This document shows positions 22,246 to 29,578 of a stretch of DNA of 29,578 nucleotides, one piece after another. Source of the DNA: DASVAL01 sp035649575 (GTDB taxonomy: Bacteria > Planctomycetota > UBA1135 > UBA2386). Below the pieces are notes generated by a model. The model was not told the origin of the DNA and searched no databases. It saw only the letters and a list, made by a program, of their open reading frames with translations. The stretch is from contig DASRJH010000080.1 in NCBI GenBank assembly GCA_035649575.1, positions 1-29,578 of the forward strand. Reading direction: 5' to 3'. The stretch's first letter is position 1. Each line of letters starts with the position of its first letter. A program made the translations under genes and the position numbers.

Positions 22246-22305
22246 CCGCAAGATGCGCCAGAATGCCGAGGTCCGCCGGCATGGCGCGGCGTCTTTGTCC
22301 TGCAC

Positions 22306-24789
22306 GTGAACCCCGACGCGATCAGTACCGACCTGGCCACGCAGGCAGCGAGCCTGCGGCGGCTCGCGCACGACCTGCTCGGCGACGCGCATCTCGCCGA
22401 GGATGCCGTGCAGGACGCGATGCAGGCTGCGATCGAACGTCCGCCGCGTTCGCGCGGTGCGTTGCCAGCCTGGCTGCGCACGGTCGTGCGCCGCTGTGCG
22501 CTCGACCTGCGCCGCGGTGAAAAGCGCCGCCGCAATCGCGAACTGCTCGCGCGTTCGTCGAACGACACCTCGCACACGCACGAACAGGTCGAGCTGATGC
22601 AGCGTGTGCTCGCGGCCGTGCAGGCGCTGCCCGAGCCCTACCGCACGACGGTGTGGCAACGCTACTACGAGGATCGTTCGCCGTGCGAGATCGCGGTGCT
22701 GCAGCGCGAGCCGGTCAAGACCGTGAAGACACGGCTGTGGCGCGCGCTCGCGAGGTTGCGCGAAGTGCTCGACCGCCAGTGCGGCAACCGGGGCGCGTGG
22801 ATCGCACTCATGGCGCCCGTCGGCGCAGCCAAGCAGACCGCAGTCCTCGGAGCCATCCTCATGTCCGCGAAGACCAAGCTTTCCCTCGCGAGCCTCGTCT
22901 GTGTTGCGATCGCCCTCGCACTGATCGTGCCCGACCGCGAACCGACCTCGACAGCACCGCAGTCGCGCACGACGGCGTCGGTCGCGGCAGCACCGGACCG
23001 GCCCGATCGTGAGCCCGCGACGCAGGTCGATGCGCTGAGTGCCGAACGCGTCGAGGCACCGCCCGGCGTGCCCGGACCCGCGAACGCATCGACGAGGACC
23101 GAGCGCACACCCAGCCTCGCGCTCGGCGGCGTCGTGCTCGACCTCGACGGCCAGCCCGTGTCCGGCGCCGTGATCACGTGGAACGACGGAAAGCTGCTGC
23201 CGCGGCTCGAGACCGACGCCGCTGGGCGCTTCGACGGCGTGCGCGCAAGAGACACGGGCCGCGTCGGCGTCGCGGGCCCCGCATTCGTGCCCGTGCTCGA
23301 GCCCAGCCTGTTCGACACCGACCAGGCCCACACCGACCTCACCGTCGTCGTCGCGCGCAGCGTCCAGATCCGCGGCGTCGTCGTCGACACGGCCGGCACG
23401 CCGGTCGGCGGCGCCCAGATCAACGTGTCGCTCGGCGTCGACGCGCGACCGCGCTTTGCGCGCGTGCTCGACCGCTGCGCCGACGTGAAGTTCTTCACGA
23501 TGACCATGGACGACGGCAGGTTCTGGTTTGCGCGCGCACCGCTCGCGCCGACGTCCCGCATGCGCATCGAGGCGCGCGGCCACCGCGATCGCGAGCTCAC
23601 CGTCGACGAAGCGCAGCACCTCGATCGCTTCGTGCTCGAGCGCACGACCCACGGCGACACGCTCGAAGGCATCGTCGTCGACGAGCACGACAAGCCCGTG
23701 CATCCGGCCGTGGTCTGCCTGCCGAGCTGGTCGGTCGTGGTCGCCGCCGACGGCACGTTCCGCATCGAGCTGTGGAAGGCACTGGACCTGCCGTCTGGCA
23801 CGCGGCCCGAGCTCCAGGTGTTTGCGCCGAACCGCCTGCCCGGCAAGCTCGCGTGCCTGTCGCCCGAGTGGCGCTCGCGCGCGGCCTGGCCGCGCGAGAT
23901 CAAGATCCGCCTCGGCGGCGTGACCGAGACCATTGCCGGGCGCGTCGTGCGCCACGACGGCACGCCAGTGGCGCAGGTGCACGTCACCTTCGCGCCGCCC
24001 GAACCCGAGCAGATCCGGCGCACGATGTTCGACTACCCGTTCGGCGACGCGACCGTGCAGAGTGCCGCGCTCGCGCTGCGCGCCGGCGAGCAGCCCGCGG
24101 CCGCGACGGGCGCATTCGAGACCGCGCGCGTCGTGCCAGGCGAGTACCGGCTGCGCGTCTTCGATCCCGAAGCGCTCGACGTGATGCTCACCGAGCCGAT
24201 GCACACGGGCGGCCCCGAGGTCGTGATCACGATGCCCGACCGCGGCCGGTGGCCGGCGCTGTGCGGCCTCGTCGTCGACCGCCGCGGCGAGCCGGTTCCC
24301 AACGCCGACTGGATGGTCACGCGCCGCGATCCGTTGCCGGGCGCCACCGCGACGATCCAGAGCTCGTTTCTGCACGCGAACGAGAAGGGCGTGATCGAGC
24401 ACCCGCCGCTCTCGCGCGACGTCGACACGCTCTGCGTCAAGGCCGCCGGCATGGCCGAATGGGTGCGCGTGCCGATCGCGGACCTCGCCTGCGCCGACTT
24501 CCGCGTCGTCGTGCCGGTCGGCTGCCGCGCGCGCATCGAGGTCGGCGCCGGCTGGGGCAGCGTCGACGCGGCCGGCTTCGTCGACCTCGCGGGCAACCGT
24601 TCGTCGGTCGTGCTCACGCACGGCAACGTCGCCTTCGGCACGCGCGACGTGCCGCTGCGCGACGGCCGTTCGGAGACGTTCACGGCGCTCGACGATTGCC
24701 GCGAGCTGTTGCTGCTGCGCGGCGGCGATGTCGTGGGGCGCGTGCCCGTGTCGCTGCTGCCGGGAGAGATGAACGTGCTGCGGCCGTGA
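22306..24789 (+). CDS. ECF sigma factor fused to membrane segment and carboxypeptidase-regulatory-like tail (second)
   Basis: An 827-residue fusion from a GTG start. Sigma region 2 covers about 10-80 (LRRLAHDLLGDAHLAEDAVQDAM, then LPAWLRTVVRRCALDLRRGEKRR). Region 4 covers about 95-155 (ALPEPYRTTVWQRYYEDRSPCEIA, then VKTVKTRLWRALARLREVL). A hydrophobic run at about 165-185 (WIALMAPVGAA...VLGAIL) is followed by a true helix at about 190-208 (LASLVCVAIALALIV), as in the minus-strand paralogue. An Ala/Pro/Thr linker then leads to repeated beta domains such as LGGVVLDLDGQPVSGAVI, IRGVVVDTAGTPVGGAQI, LEGIVVDEHDKPVHPAVV and IAGRVVRHDGTPVAQVHV. These are carboxypeptidase regulatory-like modules. The order is sigma inside, helix, sensor-like repeats outside. 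It converges with the PfpI gene with 18 bp between stops. Confidence 0.9.
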   Translation: MNPDAISTDLATQAASLRRLAHDLLGDAHLAEDAVQDAMQAAIERPPRSRGALPAWLRTVVRRCALDLRRGEKRRRNRELLARSSNDTSHTHEQVELMQRVLAAVQALPEPYRTTVWQRYYEDRSPCEIAVLQREPVKTVKTRLWRALARLREVLDRQCGNRGAWIALMAPVGAAKQTAVLGAILMSAKTKLSLASLVCVAIALALIVPDREPTSTAPQSRTTASVAAAPDRPDREPATQVDALSAERVEAPPGVPGPANASTRTERTPSLALGGVVLDLDGQPVSGAVITWNDGKLLPRLETDAAGRFDGVRARDTGRVGVAGPAFVPVLEPSLFDTDQAHTDLTVVVARSVQIRGVVVDTAGTPVGGAQINVSLGVDARPRFARVLDRCADVKFFTMTMDDGRFWFARAPLAPTSRMRIEARGHRDRELTVDEAQHLDRFVLERTTHGDTLEGIVVDEHDKPVHPAVVCLPSWSVVVAADGTFRIELWKALDLPSGTRPELQVFAPNRLPGKLACLSPEWRSRAAWPREIKIRLGGVTETIAGRVVRHDGTPVAQVHVTFAPPEPEQIRRTMFDYPFGDATVQSAALALRAGEQPAAATGAFETARVVPGEYRLRVFDPEALDVMLTEPMHTGGPEVVITMPDRGRWPALCGLVVDRRGEPVPNADWMVTRRDPLPGATATIQSSFLHANEKGVIEHPPLSRDVDTLCVKAAGMAEWVRVPIADLACADFRVVVPVGCRARIEVGAGWGSVDAAGFVDLAGNRSSVVLTHGNVAFGTRDVPLRDGRSETFTALDDCRELLLLRGGDVVGRVPVSLLPGEMNVLRP

Positions 24790-24807
24790 CGCAGCGCGCG
24801 CGCCGAC

Positions 24808-25329
24808 TCAGCGACCCTGCCGGTCCAACGCCGCGAGCACCGCCGCCATGAACTCGGGCAGATCCTCGGGCTTGCGAGACGACACGTGATGTCCGTCGAC
24901 GACGACGGCCGCATCGCGGAACACGGCACCCGCGTTGATCAGGTCGTCCTTGATGCCGGCGGAGCCCGTGTAGTTGCGGCCGCGCACGATGCCCGCCGAG
25001 ATGCAGATCCAGCCGCCGTGGCAGATGCTCGCGACGAGTTTCTGCGCGCGGTCGAACGCGCGCACGAGGTCGAGCACGGCGGGGTCGCGGCGCAGCTTGT
25101 CGGGCATCCAACCACCCGGCACCACGATGCCCGCGAACGCCGCGGCCTCGAGGCCGGCGATCGCGCAATCGCTGACACCGGGATAACCGTGTTTGCCGCG
25201 CCAGGTCGCGCCGGCAGTGGCGCCCGCGACGACCGGCTTGTGGCCCGCCTCGCGCAGTCGCAGGCGTGGGTAGTGCAGCTCGAGATCCTCGTAATCGTGA
25301 CCGACGAGCAGCAGCACGGTGTGGCCCAT
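24808..25329 (-). CDS. DJ-1/PfpI family protein
   Basis: A 173-residue protein of the usual length for the PfpI/YhbO branch of the DJ-1 superfamily, whose members act as glyoxalase/deglycase-type enzymes, proteases or stress proteins. The nucleophile elbow is Cys103-His104 in ASICHGGWICISAG, and the partner acid is Glu14 in GHDYEDLELHYP; IVVPGGWMPDKLR is the conserved glycine strand. These are the residues expected in an active member. ATG 25329 is chosen because the first strand HTVLLLVG follows directly; the open frame upstream lies in the divergent neighbouring gene. It shares a 37-bp divergent intergenic space with the next gene, which leaves almost no room for two separate promoters. Confidence 0.92.
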   Translation of the reverse strand: MGHTVLLLVGHDYEDLELHYPRLRLREAGHKPVVAGATAGATWRGKHGYPGVSDCAIAGLEAAAFAGIVVPGGWMPDKLRRDPAVLDLVRAFDRAQKLVASICHGGWICISAGIVRGRNYTGSAGIKDDLINAGAVFRDAAVVVDGHHVSSRKPEDLPEFMAAVLAALDRQGR

Positions 25330-25366
25330 CGCCCGATTGTCGTAGCATGCGCCGCCGCTGGCCAGC

Positions 25367-26497
25367 ATGACCAACCACTTGTTCTCTCTCGCCCTCGTGT
25401 TCGCGCTCGCAGCCATTGCCAACTGCGCACGAAGCCAGGCAGATCCCGCACAGTGGAAGCAGTTCCAGCAGCTCACGGCGACGCAGAAGGAACTCGTCGC
25501 AGCGAAGATCGCGAAGGAACTGCCCGAGTCTGCCTTGCTGCGGTCGCTGCGCGCGTGCGTGGAGAAGAGCACGGAGCCGCATGCCGAACGCTGCAAGCGC
25601 TTCGCGGAGCGGCACGGCAAGCGTGTGCTCTACGAGGCACCGGACACGGCGATGCCGCATGCCGTTCGCTACGCCTTCGGTCTCGGCGTGATCGAGAGGC
25701 TGCAGCGCAGCACGGCGACCAACCCGAAGGCCGAGGCGGCGGAACACGCGGCCGAGGACCTCGCCGTGTCGGTCCACCAGGCGCTGCTGGGCATCGCCCC
25801 AGGCGCCGACCGTGCGCTGGCCAGGCTCATGTACAAGCTCGACACCGACACACGCGCGGACGAGTTCGCCGCGTTCCTGCACGCGTGGCGCAACGGCGAC
25901 GAGTCGTTCTACGAGGCGCTGGATCGCACAGCCGGCACCAAGGACAGCGTCTTCTTCTACGACGCGATGCTCGGCGACTTCCGCTCCCAGTTCGGCGGCG
26001 GCGACGGCGCACCTGCAATGGGCCGCGGTCTCAAGGCGGCTCACGACGATCTGCACGACGCGTTCCTCGCCTACCGCCAATACCGCGGGTTCCGCGAAGC
26101 CGTCGCGTGGTCGCTCGTGCTGCCGCCAGGGCGCGCGATGCCCAAGCGCCTGCAGCGCTACGAGACCGACGTTCCGGGCGCCTACTCGTTGCGCCAGCAG
26201 GTCGTCATGGTCTGCGATCTGTTCGACGGCGACGTGGAGCGTGTGATCGACGAGATCGTGCGCAGCGCGCCCGCGCTGCCGGAGCCGGTCTGGAAGGGCA
26301 CCTACGACCCGTACCCCGCATGGAGCACCGTGTTCAACACGCAGCTGCCGCGCATGATCGAAGCCTCGTCGACGAGCGACGAGTTCCTGGCCCGGGCCGT
26401 GGCCAGGCGCACCGAAGAAGCGAACGCGATCATCGCCATCGCGCAGGCCGCCATCGAGCAACAGTGCAAGTCACCGACCGCCCCGACGCGGCACTGA
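25367..26497 (+). CDS. Secreted protein of unknown function
   Basis: A 376-residue protein with a signal peptide (LFSLALVFALAAIANCARS). A cysteine follows the hydrophobic core, but IANC is a poor lipobox because of Asn before Cys. The mature protein is mostly helical and charged, beginning QWKQFQQLTATQKELVAAKIAKELPES, with SVFFYDAMLGDFRSQF in the middle. The C-terminal half has YRGFREAVAWSLVLPPGRAMPKRL and GTYDPYPAWSTVFNTQLPRMIE. I see no catalytic motif and do not recognise the family. It is divergent from the PfpI gene and convergent with the beta-domain gene at 26517 (19 bp between). No ribosome site is evident before the ATG. Confidence 0.8.
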   Translation: MTNHLFSLALVFALAAIANCARSQADPAQWKQFQQLTATQKELVAAKIAKELPESALLRSLRACVEKSTEPHAERCKRFAERHGKRVLYEAPDTAMPHAVRYAFGLGVIERLQRSTATNPKAEAAEHAAEDLAVSVHQALLGIAPGADRALARLMYKLDTDTRADEFAAFLHAWRNGDESFYEALDRTAGTKDSVFFYDAMLGDFRSQFGGGDGAPAMGRGLKAAHDDLHDAFLAYRQYRGFREAVAWSLVLPPGRAMPKRLQRYETDVPGAYSLRQQVVMVCDLFDGDVERVIDEIVRSAPALPEPVWKGTYDPYPAWSTVFNTQLPRMIEASSTSDEFLARAVARRTEEANAIIAIAQAAIEQQCKSPTAPTRH

Positions 26498-26516
26498 TGA
26501 TCCGCACGCGCGGTAC

Positions 26517-28121
26517 TCACGGCAACGTGAGCACGGCGCCGCTGGCGGGCAGCCTGATGTCCTTCTTGGTCACGCTGCCACCGCTGCCGCGGATCGTCGC
26601 GACGTAGTCGCCGGGCGGCAGCGGGATGTCGTAGTCGCCGCGATTGCCCGCTTCGCCGCGATACACGGGCAGACCGCGCGCGTTCGCGATCTCGAACTGC
26701 ACGAACGTCGCGACCCCCTGGTTCTGGACGCGCAGCGATGCGGGGGCCGTCCACGGCAGGCGCAGCGGTTGCGGCGGCATCGCATTCGTGTCGAGCTCGA
26801 GCAGCGCGACCCCGCTCTTGCCGCGCGCGAGCAGGGCATAGCGGCCGGGGAACAGCGAAGTCTTTGCCGTGGGCCCGGTCTGTTCACTGAAGCGATGATC
26901 GGTCGACCGCCACCGCGAGTCGCGTGGCGCGTCGAGCCAGTACATGGACGCACTGCCCGCACCGCCGGAGCCGGCGAACGAGATCTCGAGCTCGACTCCG
27001 CGCTGCATCGTGTGGTCGCCGAGGTCGACGACCGCACCGGGCGCGATCTCGGTCTCGAGCGGTGGCATTCGCAGCTCCTTGTGCCACACGCTGAAACTGA
27101 ATCGGCCCGGCAACACCTTCGTCGCCGTGTAGCGGCCCTCGGCGTCGGTGACCATCTTCGGGCCGCTCGACATGCCGCTGCCAGAGCTCATCGATACGCG
27201 GGCGCCCGCCACCGGGGCGCCGTTCGGATCGAGGCAGCGGAACGTCACCGTGCTGGTCTTGCCGCCGATCGCGTCGGCGGCGAGCACGAACTCGACCTTC
27301 TCCTGGCCCGGCGCCGCGGGTTGCTGCGCGATCAGCGTGCCGCCGAGCAGCAGCGCCACGTGCACGGCCTGGTCAGGTGGCAGCGTGAGCACGCCAAGCG
27401 TCTCCATCGGCAGCGCCTTCGCGGCGTCGCGACCGAAGAACGGGTCGTTGGCGCGGAACCGGCCGAGCCCGGCCTCGAACTCGCTGCTGCGACTGCTGAC
27501 GAGGTCGCCGGTCAGTGGCTGCGCGAACGCCAGCGCGCGCAGGTTGCGTTGGCCTGGGCCAGCGAGCTCAGGGGCCGATTCGCGCAGCGACTTGCCATCG
27601 GGCGTGGTCGCGTTCACCGTCAGCAGCCACTTCGGCGCAAGCTCGATGTCGAAGCGCGTCTGTGGTGCCTGCACGGTGACTTCGCGGTCGATCCCCATCT
27701 CGTCGGGGATGCGCGAGGTGAGGCGGTGCACGCCGGGTTGCACGCCGGGGAACGCAAACGTGCCGCGGCGCAGGCTCGCCGTGCTGGCTTGCTTCTGATC
27801 GAGCCAGAGATAACCGTCGTTGACCAGGGTGCCGTCGGCGCGCTTCACGGTGCCGAACAGCACCGCGGCCGTGGCGGTGGGGCCCGCGGGCGCTTCATGT
27901 GGCGCCGCGGCGGGCGCGGCTTCGTGCGGCGCGCTCGGCTCCAGGTGCGCAGTCGCCGGGGCCGGGGCGTCGGTGCCCCTGCGTGGCGTGGGTGCAGGAG
28001 CCGCGTCGGCTGGCATGGCAGGCTCGACGCGTACCCACGCGACGAACAGTGCGGCGATCGCGATACCCAGCATCACCGCGAGGATTTGCAGCGGACGCGA
28101 CGCAGCGGTAGCGGTGTTCAT
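26517..28121 (-). CDS. Membrane-anchored carboxypeptidase-regulatory-like repeat protein
   Basis: A 534-residue protein with an N-terminal membrane anchor (LQILAVMLGIAIAALFVAWV, about 11-30), a Pro/Ala/Thr/His linker (about 33-80), and then beta-rich modules. VLFGTVKRADGTLVNDGYL opens the first. VTFRCLDPNGAPVAGARVSM, with DAEGRYTATKVLPGRFSFSV, is a clear carboxypeptidase regulatory-like unit. The last is LPVYRGEAGNRGDYDIPLPPGDYVATI. No enzymatic residues are seen; such domains are usually structural or binding. The ATG at 28121 overlaps the upstream gene's TGA by 4 bp (ATGA), with GGAG at a good distance, so the pair is translationally coupled. Except that it lacks the sigma domains, it looks like the outer part of the two sigma fusions in this window. 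Confidence 0.84.
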   Translation of the reverse strand: MNTATAASRPLQILAVMLGIAIAALFVAWVRVEPAMPADAAPAPTPRRGTDAPAPATAHLEPSAPHEAAPAAAPHEAPAGPTATAAVLFGTVKRADGTLVNDGYLWLDQKQASTASLRRGTFAFPGVQPGVHRLTSRIPDEMGIDREVTVQAPQTRFDIELAPKWLLTVNATTPDGKSLRESAPELAGPGQRNLRALAFAQPLTGDLVSSRSSEFEAGLGRFRANDPFFGRDAAKALPMETLGVLTLPPDQAVHVALLLGGTLIAQQPAAPGQEKVEFVLAADAIGGKTSTVTFRCLDPNGAPVAGARVSMSSGSGMSSGPKMVTDAEGRYTATKVLPGRFSFSVWHKELRMPPLETEIAPGAVVDLGDHTMQRGVELEISFAGSGGAGSASMYWLDAPRDSRWRSTDHRFSEQTGPTAKTSLFPGRYALLARGKSGVALLELDTNAMPPQPLRLPWTAPASLRVQNQGVATFVQFEIANARGLPVYRGEAGNRGDYDIPLPPGDYVATIRGSGGSVTKKDIRLPASGAVLTLP

Positions 28122-29578
28122 CGGATCTCCAGGGAGCAAGGATTCGCGGCGAACTCGAGCGTGCCGCTCTGCACGAGCCGGAACTGCTCGTCGTGCACCT
28201 CGAACGTGTAGCGACCTGCGGGCATTTTGATCGGGCGCTTCGTGAAGCGCGATTCGAGTGTCATGCCGGCGATGGCACGACGCGCCTCGTCGAACAGCGT
28301 CACCGTGAACGAACGTGTCGGATCGGGCGGTCGCGTGACGGTGCACTCGCACGGCTTCGCGAGGCGGAGCACGATCGGCGTCGCCGGCGGATTGTCGAAG
28401 ACGCCGCGCGCGAGGTTGCCGTCGCTGTCGCTCGCCGTCACCGCGATCGCACCGGCGCCGGTGCCCCACAGAGTGAACGATCCGTCGGCTTCCGTGCGCG
28501 ACATTCGATTCGTCTCGAACGCGGCGGGCGTGAGACGCCATTTGAGCTCCGCCCATTGCAGGTTCGCAGTCGCCGGCTTGCCGTCGGCGTCGAGCACGGT
28601 GCCCTGCAGCTTCACCTGCGGGCCGAGTCTCACGTCGCCCAGATCGAGGCGCTGGCCAGCGTCGGCTTTCACCGTCGTGTACATGGTCTCGTGATCGGCT
28701 GCCGAGATCTCGCAGCGCAGCAACCCCGGTGACAGGCCGGTCAGCTCGGCGCGCCCCTGCACATCGACGGGTGTACCGCCGCCGCCCCGGTTCGATGTTC
28801 CCAGCGCAACACGCGCCTTCGTCAGCGGCTCGCCGCTCGCGGCGTCGAGCACGCGCACGGTCGCCGAGGCAGCGAGCTTTGTCACCGCCTCGACGTCGAC
28901 GACGAACTTCACTTCGTTCTGCCCGGGCTGCACGAGCTGTTGCTCGAGCACGAGGTGGCGCTGCAGCAGCGCGACATGCGCGGGCAACGCCTTGAGATGC
29001 AGCGTCCCGGCGAAGCCGCCCTTCGGGTTCATCTCCGCCCTCCACTCCGCGTCGCCGACGAACACCATGTCGTAGTCGGTCGCCGCGAAGCGCTCGGGAA
29101 AGCGTTCGCGCTGGCCGGCGACCGAGAAGTCGCTCATGTGGAACGACGCCTTGCGCAGCGCGGTCGTCGCGTCGGCCCCGTCCGGTGTCACGATCAGCAC
29201 CTTGACGGGGAACGACGGCTCGAGCACGAAGTCGCGGTGCTGCACGGCCTCGTCGGTGATCGTCAGCGATAGCGACTGCTCGACGACGCCGGTGCCGCGC
29301 ACGGTGACCTTCCACTCGCCGGGATACAGCCCCAACATCGCGTAGCTGCCGTCCTCGGCGTTCGAGGCATCGCAGCGGTCCTTGTCGAGCGCAGCGGAGA
29401 GCGATGCATCGGCCGGCCTGCCGTCGGCGAAGCGCAGCGCGCCGGTCAACATCACGCCGATCGGATCGCCCGCGACGAACTTCGCGGCGACCTCGCGCCG
29501 CGAAGGCTCGTCCGGGTCCGGTGGCGGTGTCGCGGGCGGCGCGGACGGCGGCGTCGCGGCGGGCAGCGCGTCGCGCGT
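28118..29578 (-). CDS. Carboxypeptidase-regulatory-like repeat protein, 5' end outside window
   Basis: The frame is open to the right edge, so only the C-terminal 486 or so residues are seen. The visible part begins with a Pro/Ala/Thr linker (ALPAATPPSAPPATPPPDPDEP), then AGDPIGVMLTGALRFADGRPADASL, and beta modules with YAMLGLYPGEWKVTVRGTG, ATVRVLDAASGEPLTKARVAL and LQGTVLDADGKPATANLQW. The ending is CSLEIR. The linker followed by repeats is the same layout as in the membrane-anchored partner downstream and in the two sigma fusions, so the missing N-terminus could be a signal peptide, a membrane anchor or a sigma factor. It overlaps the next gene by 4 bp. Confidence 0.8.
   Translation of the reverse strand, partial: TRDALPAATPPSAPPATPPPDPDEPSRREVAAKFVAGDPIGVMLTGALRFADGRPADASLSAALDKDRCDASNAEDGSYAMLGLYPGEWKVTVRGTGVVEQSLSLTITDEAVQHRDFVLEPSFPVKVLIVTPDGADATTALRKASFHMSDFSVAGQRERFPERFAATDYDMVFVGDAEWRAEMNPKGGFAGTLHLKALPAHVALLQRHLVLEQQLVQPGQNEVKFVVDVEAVTKLAASATVRVLDAASGEPLTKARVALGTSNRGGGGTPVDVQGRAELTGLSPGLLRCEISAADHETMYTTVKADAGQRLDLGDVRLGPQVKLQGTVLDADGKPATANLQWAELKWRLTPAAFETNRMSRTEADGSFTLWGTGAGAIAVTASDSDGNLARGVFDNPPATPIVLRLAKPCECTVTRPPDPTRSFTVTLFDEARRAIAGMTLESRFTKRPIKMPAGRYTFEVHDEQFRLVQSGTLEFAANPCSLEIR

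Noticed and set aside
21835..24621. 928-codon minus-strand frame opposite the permease and second sigma fusion
   Set aside because: Arg/His/Asp-rich antisense shadow with no domain; both plus-strand genes are well supported.

Overview
The window is a GC-rich, densely packed bacterial chromosome segment. It looks like a member of the Planctomycetota or a close relative. This rests on two ECF sigma factors fused through membrane segments to long carboxypeptidase-regulatory-like tails, a large secreted beta-propeller/multihaem-type cytochrome, further Ala/Pro/Thr-linked beta-domain proteins, frequent GTG/TTG starts and mostly weak Shine-Dalgarno signals. The assignment is an inference from architecture, not from a marker gene.

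Left part (1-9641): a cell-envelope glycosylation-type block. A GT-C-like membrane glycosyltransferase runs off the left edge on the minus strand. Two tandem YfhO-like polytopic proteins (2823-5528 and 5525-8188, overlapping by 4 bp) and a third polytopic membrane protein (8247-9641) run on the plus strand. Between the divergent first two genes sits an IS110-family element of the IS1111 type (about 1080-2812). It has 12-bp subterminal inverted repeats, a DEDD/Ser transposase and about 550 nt of structured non-coding right end, where a guide (bridge/seeker) RNA is expected. Sequence matches between this non-coding end and the element's own junctions are the most intriguing signal in the window.

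Middle (9497-12984): a minus-strand pair, a secreted HEAT-like/vWA protein followed by an MFS transporter. The transporter's 3' end overlaps the neighbouring membrane gene tail-to-tail by 145 bp. A complete tmRNA gene (ssrA, encoded tag ANQHYSLAA) follows, with a strong terminator hairpin.

Right-middle (13046-22245): a large ECF sigma/membrane/repeat fusion on the minus strand lies divergent from a 1125-residue secreted protein with a YVTN-like propeller, two CxxCH haem sites and a calcium-binding-type repeat. Then come a probable decayed gene, a small lipoprotein and an APC-family amino acid permease.

Right end (22306-29578): a second ECF sigma/membrane/repeat fusion on the plus strand, a DJ-1/PfpI-family protein, a secreted protein of unknown function, and two overlapping minus-strand genes for membrane-anchored or secreted carboxypeptidase-regulatory-like proteins, the upstream one truncated by the window edge. 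The two sigma fusions look like single-chain devices in which a cytoplasmic sigma factor is tethered to an extracytoplasmic beta-domain sensor; this is inference.
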